Notes: generated by a model not told the origin, from the sequence alone. DNA of 17,316 nt from Flammeovirgaceae bacterium (GCA_016712035.1 JADJRT010000026.1:1-17316); one strand, 5' to 3'; shown: positions 6,818 through 16,728, numbered from the stretch's first letter. A program made the numbers and translations.

Positions 6818-7825
6818 TTAGTCTTCCGCTTCAATATTCTCTCTGACAAGCGGAATTACTTTTGTCGCATAAACCCTGATTGCTTCTTTAACAATATCGT
6901 GTGGCATAGTTGCCAATGGCATTTGAATGATAAATCTGTCAATGCCCAAATATTGGCGAAGCAATAAAATTTTGTCAGCTACTTCTTCGGGTCCACCTAC
7001 AAATGTGTAAGGTGGAAAGCCACGTTCTCCTAATAAGTGATTTCTGTAATACTGTAAGTATGGAAAAAATATGTCGGCAGTTTCTTTGTTATCGTTAAGC
7101 ACAAAACCGTGTGCATGAACACTAAATTTTAATTTATCCGAATCGTGTCCGCTTTCTTGTGCTACTGCGCGATACAATTTTTCGTAATTACTGAAATCAA
7201 CAATGTTGCCACCCAACATAGCCAAAACTACGGGAAGTCCAAGTTTTGCTGCTTTAATAACTGTAGTCCGTGAACCGCCCAACGCCATAGATATGTTCAA
7301 TGGTTTTTCGGTGCGTGGATAAATACCTAAGTTATCAATTGGGCTTCTTGTCTTTCCGCTCCACGTAACAAACTCGTTGTCTCTTGCTTTAAGTAACAAT
7401 TCAAGTCGTTCATCAAACAGTAAATCGTATTGATTAAGGTCGAAACCAAACAAAGGAAATGATTCTGTAAATGCTCCACGCCCAACCAACAACTCTGCGC
7501 GTCCATTACTGATTGCATCAATAGTAGCAAAGTTTTGATAAACACGAATAGGGTCGCTAGTCGATAAAACTGTGACGGTACTACCCAATGTAATGTGGTT
7601 GGTGTTTCCCGCAGCCCCAGCCAACACTATCGCTGGCGATGAAGCCGCAAAATCAGGTCGGTGATGTTCGCCCACGCCATAAAAATCAACTCCCAACTCG
7701 TCAGCTAACACAATATCATCAACTACTTGCCGAATGCGTTCTGCTTGTGAAATAGTTACGCCCGTATGTGGGTCGGGCATAACATCGGCAAATGTGGAAA
7801 TGCCAAATTCAATCTTCTTTTTCAT
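6818..7825 (-). CDS. LLM-class flavin-dependent oxidoreductase
   Basis: 335 residues, one of the few intact frames. It belongs to the bacterial luciferase-like (LLM) monooxygenase superfamily, which uses reduced FMN or F420. Visible family features are the N-terminal strand KKIEFGISTFADV, LADELGVDFYGVGEHHRPDF (His54-His55 region, typical of LLM proteins), SSPAIVLAGAAGNTNHITLG, GSTVTVLSTSDPIRVYQNFA, DAISNGRAELLVGRGAFTES and the C-terminal FVGGPEEVADKILLLRQYLG with FIIQMPLATMPHD. It is most similar in layout to the LLM subgroup with the GRGAFTESFPLFG motif. The substrate is unknown. It stands alone: more than 100 bp from the IS end downstream, and separated from the efflux operon by the IS66 remnant. 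The DUF5519 genes in this window share only the name luciferase with it. Confidence 0.9.
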   Translation of the reverse strand: MKKKIEFGISTFADVMPDPHTGVTISQAERIRQVVDDIVLADELGVDFYGVGEHHRPDFAASSPAIVLAGAAGNTNHITLGSTVTVLSTSDPIRVYQNFATIDAISNGRAELLVGRGAFTESFPLFGFDLNQYDLLFDERLELLLKARDNEFVTWSGKTRSPIDNLGIYPRTEKPLNISMALGGSRTTVIKAAKLGLPVVLAMLGGNIVDFSNYEKLYRAVAQESGHDSDKLKFSVHAHGFVLNDNKETADIFFPYLQYYRNHLLGERGFPPYTFVGGPEEVADKILLLRQYLGIDRFIIQMPLATMPHDIVKEAIRVYATKVIPLVRENIEAED

Positions 7826-7892
7826 GCGTTACTAATTACGCCAATAAGGTTAAACTATTTTTATGCAGTTTATGAATGCCTCTATGCACTAC

Positions 7893-8100
7893 TCACTACC
7901 TTTTGGAAACCGAAGATGTAACCTAAACCGCAATAAACCCGGAATCGGAATTTGATAATGCCTTTTCTTCCCAACTTTTTAGCCCCAATAATGAAACCCC
8001 CTATAGACGATGCATTATTGAGCACAAAATTCCTTTTGGCTTAGATCACTGCTTTTCCATTTTTGAATAAGCTCACCAAGTCTTCTGAAGATCGTCTTCA
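7893..8100 (-). pseudogene. Remnant of an IS66-family accessory protein (TnpA-like)
   Basis: On the minus strand the frame reads ELIQKWKSSDLSQKEFCAQ, stop, IVYRGFHYWG, stop. In the next frame come ALSNSDSGFIAV, stop, VTSSVSK. The W-x-x-S-x-LSQKEFC motif, the FHYW motif and the SGFI-V-VTSS segment occur in this order in the small IS66 TnpA protein (about 100 residues). Stops and frame changes show it is dead. No IS66 TnpB or main transposase and no terminal repeats are seen. It abuts the stop codon of the RND gene at 8108, so an IS66 element probably inserted there and later decayed. The rest of 7826-7892 shows nothing recognisable. Confidence 0.6.
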
Positions 8101-8107
8101 CAAAATC

Positions 8108-11100
8108 TTAAGTCTCAAACTCTTTGTACCTGGCTTTTCTTGCTTCATTTAACAGCCCGGTTTTTATCAAAGCTCTGTCAACAAGCTGATAAACTACAGG
8201 AACGACCACTAAAGTTAAAAACATGGAACTGGTCAAGCCCCAATTATCGACCAAGCCAATCCATTTTCCAATCCGCACCTGGCCCTGTGGCCAACGCCAC
8301 TGGCATCATCCCCGCAACCATTGCAATTGTCGTCATCAGGCTAGGGCGAAGGCGCTCCTTAGTGGCTTCCAACAAGGCCTCTTCTGTAGTCATCCCTCTT
8401 TCTTTGAGGTGATTCGTGAAATCAACTACCAGTATTGCGTTCTTAGCTACCAATCCGATAAGCATAATAATACCGAGGAGCGTAAACAAGCTCAGCGTTT
8501 GGGCGGAAAGGGCTAATGCAACCAGGGCTCCTATGATTGCCAATGGTATGGAAAACAATACAACAAATGGGTAAACAAAGTTGTCATAAAGTGCCACCAT
8601 GATGAGATATACTAATATGATAGATGTAATAAAGGCAAATCCTAACTGCCCAAAAGATTCCTCCTGTCTCTGCTGATTTCCACCAAAAATCACGCTTACT
8701 CCAGCGGGTAAAGTCATGCCATCAATAATTTCCTTTATTTCTGCAGCAACCGTTCCTGACGGGCGTCCGAGTAATTGAGAATTAATAGTGACGGAAGTTA
8801 TCCTATTAAACCGTTCAAGTTTGGATGGCCCAAAACTTTCCCTTACTTCAGCAAACTGGTCAAGCCTAACCAGCTTTCCGTATTTACTTAGAAAAGTAAG
8901 TGCACGCACATCCTCAATGCTTTTACGGTTAAACTCATCAAATAGTATGTTAATATCATACTCATACTCGCCTTGTCTGAAACTCGCATCATTATTGCCG
9001 TTGAAAGCATATTGCATAGTGGCTCCTACAGTTTGGAGATCCAGGCCCAACTCGGCCATCTTTTGTCTGTCTGTAGTAACAACAACCTCGGGACTTCCCG
9101 CCTCTACCGTAAGCTTTACCTCCTGTGTTCCCTCCACTTTCTTTACCTTCTGTATGAGTTTATTGGCCGCTACCATTACCGTGTCAAAAGACGGGCCGGT
9201 AACGATAAGTTGAATCGGTGCCTGCTCGGCAGTACCCAGTATTGATATGGGTGTCGATTTTACTTTTACTCCCGGAAATTTATCCATGATCTCATTCTTT
9301 AAAAGAACCCCATAGATATCTGAACTCTTTCCGCGCTGATCTTCGGACACAAGTTTAACAGTAATCTCTGATTTGTAGGGTGTTCCGGTAGCGGATCCAA
9401 AGAAGCCACCTTCATTGGTTTGTCCGATGGTAGTGATGGTTGACACAACCTCTTTTTTGGATGAAACAAACTCCTCAATTTTTCGCGACTGAATATTATT
9501 CTGGGCAACTGAAGTTCTCTTTGGATATTCAAGAACCAGGACGAATTCGCCACGATCTCCCTGGGCAATAAATTCTGATCCAATAAAGCCTGCTACAATT
9601 AAGCTAACAGATCCAAAAAGAGCAGTGTAGCGATGCTGAGGGTGATAAATCTGTGTCTCAATGACCATCTCAATACGTTCTGAACCCAATGAATAAATCT
9701 GTCTAAAGTCTCCTCAAATCGCAAAACAAATCTTCCAAAGAATGTTTTATTGGTTAATCGCTCCAATTTTCAAATCTTGAATATAGAAAAGGAACCATCG
9801 TGAATGATACGAGTAATGACAACAAGGTTGCGATCACAATCACGATAGAAAACTGCCTCATAATATTAGAAATAATACCGGTTGTCAGGGCAATGGGCAA
9901 GAACACAACAACGATTACCATGGTTATCGAGGTAACCGTGAAGCCGATTTCTTTCACCCCATCATATGCAGCCTGAATTTTATCTTTACCCATCTCCATG
10001 TGGCGATAAATATTTTCGATTACCACAATGGCATCATCTACTAATATGCCAACCACCAACGAAAGACCAAGCAGTGACATCAGGTTCAGTGTAAATCCGA
10101 ACAACGACATACCGATAAAAGTCGCTATCAGAGAAAGGGGTATCGCTACCATGACAATGATTGAATTCCTTATGGAATGCAGGAATAGTAACATGATAGC
10201 TGCCACCAAGATGATGGCGAGAATAAGATCATGTATTACGGCATCGGCTGCGTCCAGGGTGTATTCGGTAGAGTCCCTGGCAATGGTAAACTTTAGATCA
10301 ATATTGGAATACAAGTGCTCAAGTTTGGCTAACTCCTTGTGCACCAATTCACTCACAGCTACTGCATTGGCGTCACTTTGCTTTTGAATGCTCAGCCCAA
10401 TTGAGTTCAATAAATCAATGCGGTTGATGAGTTTAACCTCCTTCTTAGTATCCTGAACTTCTGCAACATCTTTTAAATAAACAGGTCCTCCCTGGGGTGT
10501 TGAGGCAACCACCAGATTTTTTTATTTCTTCCAACGTTTTGTATTTACCGGCCAATCTTATCAGGATTTGTTCTTCCTCAAATTATTTTCCCCGTAGGAA
10601 AATCAATGTTGGAAGTTTTAATCAGTTGAACGAGTTGGGGAAGGGAGAGACTATATGCCTGTAGTTTATTTTTGTTGACGTTAATGCGAATCTCACGTTC
10701 TTCGCCACCGATTAGGTTCGTCTGCGCAACACCTGGAATTTTTGCCAGATTTGGCTGAAGACGCTGTGTAACCAAATCATACAAATCAGTCGCGTTCATT
10801 TTAGCCGAAAATGCCAAGATTAATAATAGGCAGATCATCGAAAGAAAAACTTTCCTAATGATGGTGTCTTTACATCATCCGGAAGATTGGATAAAGAGTT
10901 CACTTTTCGCTGAGCATCTTGCAACGCCAAATCAACATTGCCTCACTCCGGAGTTCAATAACAATGACCGATAGGCTCTCATAAGAACTGGCGGTGATTT
11001 TATCCACATTTTCCAGTGATGATATGGCATTTTCAATTTCCTTTGTTACGGAGTTTTCCACTTCATTTGGCGAAGCTCCCGGATAGATTGCGGAAATTGT

Positions 11101-11234
11101 TATGATAGGTGCACTGAATTTGGGCATCAGTTCATAACCTAGTTTTTGATAGCTGTTAAGGCCTAGAAATGTAAGTGTTATAAAAAGAACCAATATAAGA
11201 GATGGCCTTTTATTGAAACTTCAGTTATTTTCAT
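8108..11234 (-). CDS. RND efflux transporter, HAE1 type (AcrB/MexB-like inner-membrane pump), frameshifted
   Basis: The reconstructed length is about 1042 residues, normal for the family. The N-terminus MKITEVSIKRPSLILVLFIT is the standard first helix, followed by the porter domain (ISAIYPGASPNEVENSVTKE). The segment GILVDDAIVVIENIYRH carries the proton-relay Asp pair of TM4. LIGLVAKNAILVVDFTNHL carries the relay Lys of TM10. The C-terminus ends SSMFLTLVVVPVVYQLVDRA then KARYKEFET. It pumps drugs, dyes or other amphiphiles from the periplasm and inner membrane, driven by protons, as part of a tripartite complex. Breaks occur near 11210, 10910-10840, 10570-10510, 9750-9690 and 8275-8238. Several are single missing bases in homopolymers, so the native gene may be whole. 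The start ATG (11232-11234) lies 25 bp after the adaptor stop. Confidence 0.9.
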
Positions 11235-11259
11235 ATCAGTATTGCGCTAAGGACGTAAA

Positions 11260-12323
11260 TTAATTTTCATTCAGGATTGTTACTTTGGCACCTTCAGTCA
11301 AGTTGATTTGACCGCTGGCAACAACCTTCTCACCTTCGTTTATACCATTAAGTACTTCGACATTATTGGAGAAAAGCCTCCCGATGATAATCGCCCTTAA
11401 CATAACGGAGTCTCCTGAAACGACATACACCTGAGCTTTTTCAATGCTCCCCAAGAGTGCAGCCCGGGGAATCACCAGGGAAGTTTCAGCCGCAGGCAAT
11501 TCAAATGTGGCACGGCCAAACATTCCACCCCGTAGCGGTTTGTCTTTAACATTTGTGATTTGAAGTTCCACCGGAAAGTTCAGGTTGACATCGGCAGTCG
11601 CGCCCACAAACTTTACACGGGCCTCATAATTAACATCAGGATAAACATATGCTGACACCTTAATTTGCCGGGCTTGATTTACTTTCAACACTTGATCCTC
11701 TGTCACGTTCACCACCATTTTCATCTTCGTCAGGTCGACAATCTCAAAAGCTTCTTTGCCGGATGCGATGTACTGGCCATTTTCTATGAAGCGCTTATTC
11801 ACATATCCGGCAAAAGGTGCGGTCAGGTAAGTGTCTTTCAATCGTTCCCTGGCATTTATCAACCTTGCCTCCCCATTAATGTAATTCAGGTTGATCTCAT
11901 CAAGCTGAGCCTGCGTAACCCCTCCTGTTTTTACCAGGTTCACATAGCGCTCCTTATCAGTTTCCAACTTCTTTAGGTTAGCAGTTGCTGACTTGACATC
12001 AGCTTCAAGCGACTCATATTCCATTCTTGCCAGCAACTGTCCCGTCTGAACGAATCGTCCTTCGTCAACGGATATGTTCACAAACTTGCCGGCCGCTTCA
12101 GTGGAAACAACGACTTGTCTGGATGGCGAAAAACTTCCAGTAGCTGTAAAACTACCACCCAACGCTTCTCGCTTAGTTACGGCTACCTGTACGGGAATTG
12201 TGGCATTAACTACCTTTGCAAGCTCTGTTTTTCCCTCATCCTCTCCTTATTGTTCTTGAGAACGTAAGCACCAATCAAGACAAGTGAAATGATGATGACT
12301 ATAGCAATTATGATTTTTTTCAT
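11260..12323 (-). CDS. RND efflux periplasmic adaptor (membrane fusion protein, HlyD/AcrA type)
   Basis: About 354 residues. The N-terminal signal anchor MKKIIIAIVIIISLVLIGAY is followed, after one missing A in the run at 12228-12232, by ELAKVVNATIPVQVAVTKRE. The domains come in the usual order. First beta-barrel and lipoyl half (VSTEAAGKFVNISVDEGRFV, QTGQLLARMEYES), then the coiled-coil hairpin (KSATANLKKLETDKERYVNL, QLDEINLNYINGEARLINAR). The second lipoyl half follows (LTAPFAGYVNKRFIENGQYI), then the barrel and membrane-proximal domain (VIPRAALLGS, GINEGEKVVASGQINLTEGA). It bridges the inner-membrane pump and the outer-membrane channel. It lies 29 bp after the TolC-like gene and 25 bp before the pump gene, in one operon. 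Confidence 0.92.
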
Positions 12324-12352
12324 GTGTATAATTTCTGGGTTAGATTTTGAAT

Positions 12353-13728
12353 TTAGTTTATCAAAGATTTGATGTTACCGTTAGCCCTAAGCAAGTCTAT
12401 TTCCGATTGTTTTACCTTCAACAATGCCTCGATCAGCTGGCTTTGTGCCTGTATTCTGGCAGTCTCAGCTTGTAATAAGTCTGTCAGAGGACTGATCCCT
12501 TCGTTATAATTCTGTTCGGTTGCATCGTAAACACTGTTGGCTAGCATAACATTTTGTCGTTGAGCCTGAAATTTTTGTAATTCACTTCAAGTGACCTGAC
12601 AGCATTTTCACTAGTTGTTGACGATTGTTGTTTGACGAAAGCCAAATCTTTCTCTGTTTTCATCTGCCGGATACGGGATTGCTGCATTTGTGCAGACTTT
12701 CGAAAACCATCAAAGACGGAGATGTTTAAGCGTAAGCCAATTGATGCGACATCGAACCAAAGCGGATTCGCATCACTTGCCAGAAAAAACGAATTAGATT
12801 GCCCCTGGTATGTGTAATTTGCAAATGCAGACAAGGTCGGATAATAACCTGCTGAATAATTTTGTTTCTCCAGTTTATATAAGGAGAGTTGGGTGTTTAA
12901 TTGCTTATACTCGATCTTGTCTTCCCATACGAATTCAGTTGCTAATATGGTCGGTGTATAATTTAAGAACACAGAGTCTAAATTAGCTGGCAATTGGAAA
13001 TCAATGTCGAAACTGAAATCCCTGTTAAGGCCAATTAATAATTTTAACTGGCTTACCGACACACTATAACTGTCGCGTATGGTTGCCAATTGAGTTTCGA
13101 TATTGGTGATGGCTATCCTCAACCTGTCGACATCAAGCTTTCTGGCTAAACCATTGTTAAAACGATCCGTGGTGATGGCAAGGCTCTTTTGTAATTCTAC
13201 CAGGTTTGTCTCCAAAACAATTTGCTGCGTCTTCAAGGTGGCCACACGATAAAATAGGGATGCAACCTGGTGGATTGTCTCTTCCTCAATACGTTCACGG
13301 TTAAACGTATAATAATCTTCGCCTACTTTTGCTGCCTTGATACCCGTAAATAAGCTTTGGTTAAACAGCTGTTGATTTGCTTGCACATTAATTGATGTAG
13401 CATATTGTAGTCCGCCACGCAGCACAATGTAATCATCAGGACCGGCATTCGGATTGCCCAATGCTGCCGGAAAAACGAACGCTTGCCGCAGTACGTTATC
13501 AATCAGTTCCCCTGTTGCATTAATCTGAGGGAAGGCGGTAGCCTTCACTTCCTTTGTTTTTTGCTTTCCTTCATCTTCATCCAGTTGAGCTTTGAGAACG
13601 GAAACATTCTCTGCCATTGCCTGTTGAATGCACTGCTTGAGAGAATAGCGTTGAACCTCTTGCGCAAAAAGCATTGCCGGGAAGAGATTAAAAAAGATAA
13701 ATACTGACTTTAGATATTTGATATTCAT
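12353..13728 (-). CDS. TolC-family outer-membrane efflux protein
   Basis: About 458 residues. A cleavable signal peptide (MNIKYLKSVFIFFNLFPAML, then FAQ|EVQRYS) precedes YSLKQCIQQAMAENVSVLKA, the standard start of the first TolC repeat. There are two OEP repeats: the first up to about residue 215 (LARKLDVDRLRIAITNIETQ), the second from about 260, with GLRLNISVFDGFRKSAQMQQ, a family hallmark, and GISPLTDLLQAETARIQAQS near the end. The protein trimerises as a beta-barrel plus alpha-helical tunnel. The frame breaks once, at the T-run 12552-12555, where one extra base joins NDKN to VMLANSVYDATEQNYNEG. It starts 20 bp after the TetR gene stop. Confidence 0.92.
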
Positions 13729-13748
13729 TTACTGTTATTATTTATAGT

Positions 13749-14376
13749 TTAAATCAGATTTTGAAGATTGTTTAATTTCAGATTCCTGATAACGCTCCTC
13801 CCTTTTTGGGTAGCAATCCCGCTGACGAGGCAATCAATCAAATTGATTGCTACTGCCTGTGCTGAATATTTTGCTCGTGGTAAAAGTTTTTCATTGTTAG
13901 ACAACCGGAACCACTTCAAGAAAAAAATAACATAGAAATTCATCGAGTGTTGAGTTGAAGTAGTGTTTCTTGATTCCAGCCATTACAATGTCTTTAATCT
14001 TGCCGGTCAAAAAATTGTCTCTGAACTCCTGTAGAATTTGCCAGCCATCCTCGTGATACTTTTGTAAATCGTAAATCAACGAAGGGCTAGTTTCTCTCGT
14101 CATGGATGTGATGCAGATAAATATTTTTATCAACCGTTCAACAGGGTTTGCAGGTTTGTCCAAAGTGGCATCAACTAATCCCTCCAGTCTTTTTCGAAGA
14201 ACGGTTATGATGTGATATACGATTTCATTTTTGTCTGCAAATGACTCATAAATGGTTTTCTTTGACATGTTCAGGTGATGAGCAATATCATCCATAGAAA
14301 TGCTTCTGGTGCCGTATTTTCTAAATAGATTCTCGGCACAGGTAAGTATTTTCTCCCTGTTTTCAGAATTGTACAT
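13749..14376 (-). CDS. TetR-family regulator of the efflux operon
   Basis: About 209 residues. The N-terminal DNA-binding domain is clear: REKILTCAENLFRKYGTRSI, SMDDIAHHLNMSKKTIYESF, ADKNEIVYHI (about residues 7-56). The C-terminal ligand-binding region is diverse, as expected, with SPSLIYDLQKYHEDGWQIL and KHYFNSTLDEFLCYFF. The frame breaks in the A-run at 13921-13927. The true continuation is LKWFRLSNNEKLLPRAK and IDCLVSGIATQKGRSVIRNL to the stop at 13749-13751. It is the first gene of the TetR-TolC-adaptor-RND operon, so it probably represses its own operon until an efflux substrate binds. A short inverted repeat CAAAA-CCA-TTTTG (14405-14417) upstream of its start is a weak operator candidate. 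Confidence 0.88.
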
Positions 14377-14436
14377 AGCTATTTGAGTACAGAAGCAATG
14401 ACTTCAAAACCATTTTGGACTATTTAAACCCGACCG

Positions 14437-15060
14437 TCAACCATTTCTGTTATCAACAGGCATTGTTCCGTAGATGTAATCCCATAAAGGAGACGAAACA
14501 CCAAAGACTAATTCACCGTCCTTGTAATGGTGAATGCTGTGGTTTACCCAAAGTACTTTAAAAAAGTTTCGAGGCGGTGGAAAGGCGTGAATGATATAAT
14601 GGATGCCAAGATAAACTGAGTAGCCCACTAAAAATCCGGGCAAAAATGCAAAAACATAGTCACCCATCACTAATCTTAAAACCAATAGCAGAATTGTGGA
14701 AATGGTTACGCTTAGTATTGGAGGCATGGCCAGCCTTTCTTTGTCTCTTGGATACTCATGATGGACTCCATGTATTGTGTATTGAATCTTTGCTCTCAGC
14801 TTCGAGTACGTGGCCATGTGAAAAATATACCTGTGTGCATTGTATTCAACCCATGTAAACACTAACAATCCTGCAAAGAAAAGAAGGGTAGCAATGCCCC
14901 ATGTCAGTGCAGTATGTGTCAGACTCCAATAAAATAGGGCTGCCGAATACAAAACAAGTATTGAAGTTGGGACAGCAATATGCGTTCGTGTTAATCGCTC
15001 GAGCACCACACTGTCAAATAGTTTGCGTGTTCCGTCATTCTTTGGCTTTACCTCCATCAT
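14437..15060 (-). CDS. Fatty acid hydroxylase superfamily (sterol desaturase/FA2H-like) membrane di-iron enzyme
   Basis: 207 residues, intact. The histidine boxes of the superfamily are all present: HRYIFH (His76, His81), HGVHH (His97, His100, His101), HYIIH (His154, His158) and NHSIHH (His174, His177, His178). They hold a di-iron centre facing the cytoplasm. Hydrophobic helices lie at about 32-48, 53-70, 113-132 and 136-153. The proteins closest in plan are fatty acid 2-hydroxylases; in Bacteroidota, 2-hydroxylated acyl chains occur in sphingolipids and other lipids. That substrate is an inference. It starts 17 bp after the universal stress protein stop with AAAGG before its ATG, so the two form one transcript, divergent from the TetR gene at 15621. 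Confidence 0.85.
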   Translation of the reverse strand: MMEVKPKNDGTRKLFDSVVLERLTRTHIAVPTSILVLYSAALFYWSLTHTALTWGIATLLFFAGLLVFTWVEYNAHRYIFHMATYSKLRAKIQYTIHGVHHEYPRDKERLAMPPILSVTISTILLLVLRLVMGDYVFAFLPGFLVGYSVYLGIHYIIHAFPPPRNFFKVLWVNHSIHHYKDGELVFGVSSPLWDYIYGTMPVDNRNG

Positions 15061-15077
15061 CCTTTATATATTTTGTT

Positions 15078-15531
15078 TTAGTGAGCTTCTCTTCTATAAG
15101 GCATTACGATAACCGGCACAGTCGCGTGCCTTATCAAATACTCTGCATTACTTCCCATAACCCAATGGGATAGTCCTGTCTTACCATGTGTTCCAATGAC
15201 CAGGTAAGAAATGTCAAGCTTTTCTGCCTGCTCGATTATTTCCTTTTTGGATCTCCAACTCTGATCACAATCTCTTTGTCAACGTCCGAATACTTTTGCG
15301 TTCCCTTGGTGAGAAATTCGATTGCGTACTGTTCAACTTCTTCCCAGTTCCAAACTTTAGGCAGCGTGGGAACATAATGGAATACTGTAATGTATTGTCC
15401 ACAACATGGATAATCCAGACAGCTCCATTGAGTTGTCGCGCTAGCTTGATCCCTTGCTCCATCATGAGCAAAGAATTCTCGCTCAAATCACTTGCAATCA
15501 TGATTCTTACATCATACACGAAACTTGTCAT
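15078..15531 (-). CDS. Universal stress protein (UspA family), frameshifted
   Basis: About 151 residues after joining. The N-terminus VRIMIASDLSENSLLMMEQG, IKLARQLNGAVWIIHVVDN is the first half of the Usp fold. In other frames come VPTLPKVWNWEEVEQYAIEF, LTKGTQKYSDVDKEIVIRVG and DPKKEIIEQAEKLDISYLVI. The C-terminus GTHGKTGLSHWVMGSNAEYL, IRHATVPVIVMPYRREAH contains the G-x-x-G-x9-G-S/N nucleotide-binding loop, so ATP or AMP binding is likely. Two breaks (about 15375 and 15244-15248, the latter a T-run lacking one base) look like indels. Usp proteins act in stress adaptation. Here it is the first gene of a two-gene unit with the lipid hydroxylase. Confidence 0.82.
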
Positions 15532-15539
15532 CTAATTTC

Positions 15540-15570
15540 TTGACGGTGTAAAGTTATTAGAATAATTTTA
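15540..15570 (+). promoter_or_regulatory. Bacteroidota-type promoter for the TetR-DUF5519-HD unit
   Basis: TTG at 15540-15542 (within TTGACGG) is followed after 20 bp by TAATTTTA (15563-15570), which matches 7 of 8 positions of the -7 element TAnnTTTG. The spacing is right for the phylum's main sigma factor. The predicted transcription start falls inside the palindrome just downstream. Confidence 0.5.
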
Positions 15571-15572
15571 CT

Positions 15573-15592
15573 TTTTAACAGAATTGTTAAAA
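15573..15592. promoter_or_regulatory. Perfect 8-bp palindrome, candidate operator of the divergent TetR regulator
   Basis: TTTTAACA (15573-15580), a 4-bp spacer GAAT, and TGTTAAAA (15585-15592). It sits between two divergent units, 28 bp before the TetR ATG and 41 bp before the Usp ATG on the other strand, directly after the predicted -7 element. A TetR dimer bound here would block its own transcription and could also affect the Usp-hydroxylase unit. Confidence 0.6.
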
Positions 15593-15620
15593 TACTAAGT
15601 TAAAATCAAAAAACATTGAA

Positions 15621-16238
15621 ATGAACACAGAAACAAGCATTTCCACGGAAGAAGCGATTTTGATGGCGGCAAGAAAGGTGTTTGAGTTAAAAGGATTTGA
15701 TGGGGCCAGGATGCAGGAGATATCGGATCGTGCCAGAATCAACCGGGCATTGCTTCATTATTATTTTAGGACAAAGGAGAAAATGTTTGAGCGGATTTTC
15801 GATGAAGCGCTCGAGCGCTTCATGCCCCTTTTATCCACATGGGATCAGGATCTGGAAGAATGTTGGGAATGGAAACTGAAAAGATTTATCATCACGTTCA
15901 TTACTTTTCTAAAAACGAATTCAATGCTATTCCTGCTGCGGGAAATCATTCGCAAGCCTGAATTACTGGTATCAAAAACTGAAAAGCATAGAAAGAAACT
16001 CAACAAATTTGTGCTCTACTTCGATAGATTGAAACAGGAGCGACTGATTCGTTCTGATGTGGATTCCAGGTATATCTATGTAATAATTCATTCACTTTGC
16101 TCCTTCCCGTTGATGAATGGAATTGTTTTTTCTTATAGCCTGCGAATTTCTCCGAAGGAGTATGATGAGCTAATGACAGGATATCCGGAAATAATCAGCG
16201 ATTTATTGATCCAATTGCTGAAGTATCAAAAAAACTGA
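15621..16238 (+). CDS. TetR-family transcriptional regulator, divergent from the Usp-hydroxylase unit
   Basis: 205 residues, intact. The DNA-binding domain runs from about residue 9 to 60: EEAILMAARKVFELKGFDGA, RMQEISDRARINRALLHYYF, RTKEKMFERIFDEAL. The HYYFRTKE-L/M-F motif is typical. The C-terminal domain (FMPLLSTWDQ, RFIITFITFLKTNSMLFLLR, then IHSLCSFPLMNGIVFSYSLR) is the ligand-binding and dimer region and is not diagnostic. It is transcribed away from the Usp gene across an 89-bp spacer that holds a perfect palindrome. The start ATG is the first in frame. Downstream genes follow within 11 bp. TetR genes in this arrangement usually repress themselves and the divergent neighbour. The ligand is unknown; a lipid-related signal is possible given the neighbouring hydroxylase. 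Confidence 0.9.
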   Translation: MNTETSISTEEAILMAARKVFELKGFDGARMQEISDRARINRALLHYYFRTKEKMFERIFDEALERFMPLLSTWDQDLEECWEWKLKRFIITFITFLKTNSMLFLLREIIRKPELLVSKTEKHRKKLNKFVLYFDRLKQERLIRSDVDSRYIYVIIHSLCSFPLMNGIVFSYSLRISPKEYDELMTGYPEIISDLLIQLLKYQKN

Positions 16239-16249
16239 AAAATCAATAA

Positions 16250-16728
16250 ATGAAAATGAATGAATTGGAACTTGAGGATCGTGAGGACTGTGCGCCATTA
16301 ACCACCGCGACCCGGAGCCCGTCACATTCATCGCAAACTTATGCGTTGGGCTTATACAATAAGTTTTGTAGAGATAAAGCCATCAATAATATCGAAGTCC
16401 GGAGCACAAGGGTTGTTTCTTTCCGAAAAGATTAAACTTATAAATCCACATGCGGTGATAGAAAAGGAATTTTGTCACATTCATCACTACCCCGATGGTA
16501 GCTTACATTTGTTTCTTCCGATGACAGACATTAAGGAAATTGTTTTAAAAGGATGGGGAGAATTCCATCCGTTGGCTTTTTTAAAAGAGATACCGTCAAA
16601 CTTTATTATGCTTTTACAGCCCGCGTTCGCACTATGAACTGTCATTGATCAAACGTATTATTTTACGATCGTATTCATTTGCAGCCACCGCAGCTAATGG
16701 TCAAAGAAATACTCATGCCAATATTTGA
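16250..16728 (+). CDS. DUF5519 (luciferase-domain-like) family protein, copy 2, frameshifted
   Basis: About 159 residues after correction. The start is the ATG at 16250, 11 bp after the TetR stop. The N-terminal part is disturbed (a frame change gives HLPPRPGARHIHRKL, equivalent to the proline-rich start of the family). Then comes a clean stretch KSGAQGLFLSEKIKLINPHA, VIEKEFCHIHHYPDGSLHLF, LPMTDIKEIVLKGWGEFHPL, AFLKEIPSNFIML. One surplus T in the run before 16620 hides the true end, LYSPRSHYELSLIKRIILRS then YSFAATAANGQ, with a stop at 16726-16728. The end matches copy 1 (VYAPRNDEEAEVIKKIVFRS), so the two genes at opposite ends of this window are paralogues. Here the conserved Trp of KGWGEFHP is present. 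It overlaps the HD-domain gene by 14 bp. Confidence 0.7.

Noticed and set aside
8788..9213. A 141-residue plus-strand open frame within the RND gene
   Set aside because: It is antisense to clear RND coding sequence, and its composition is that of a shadow frame.
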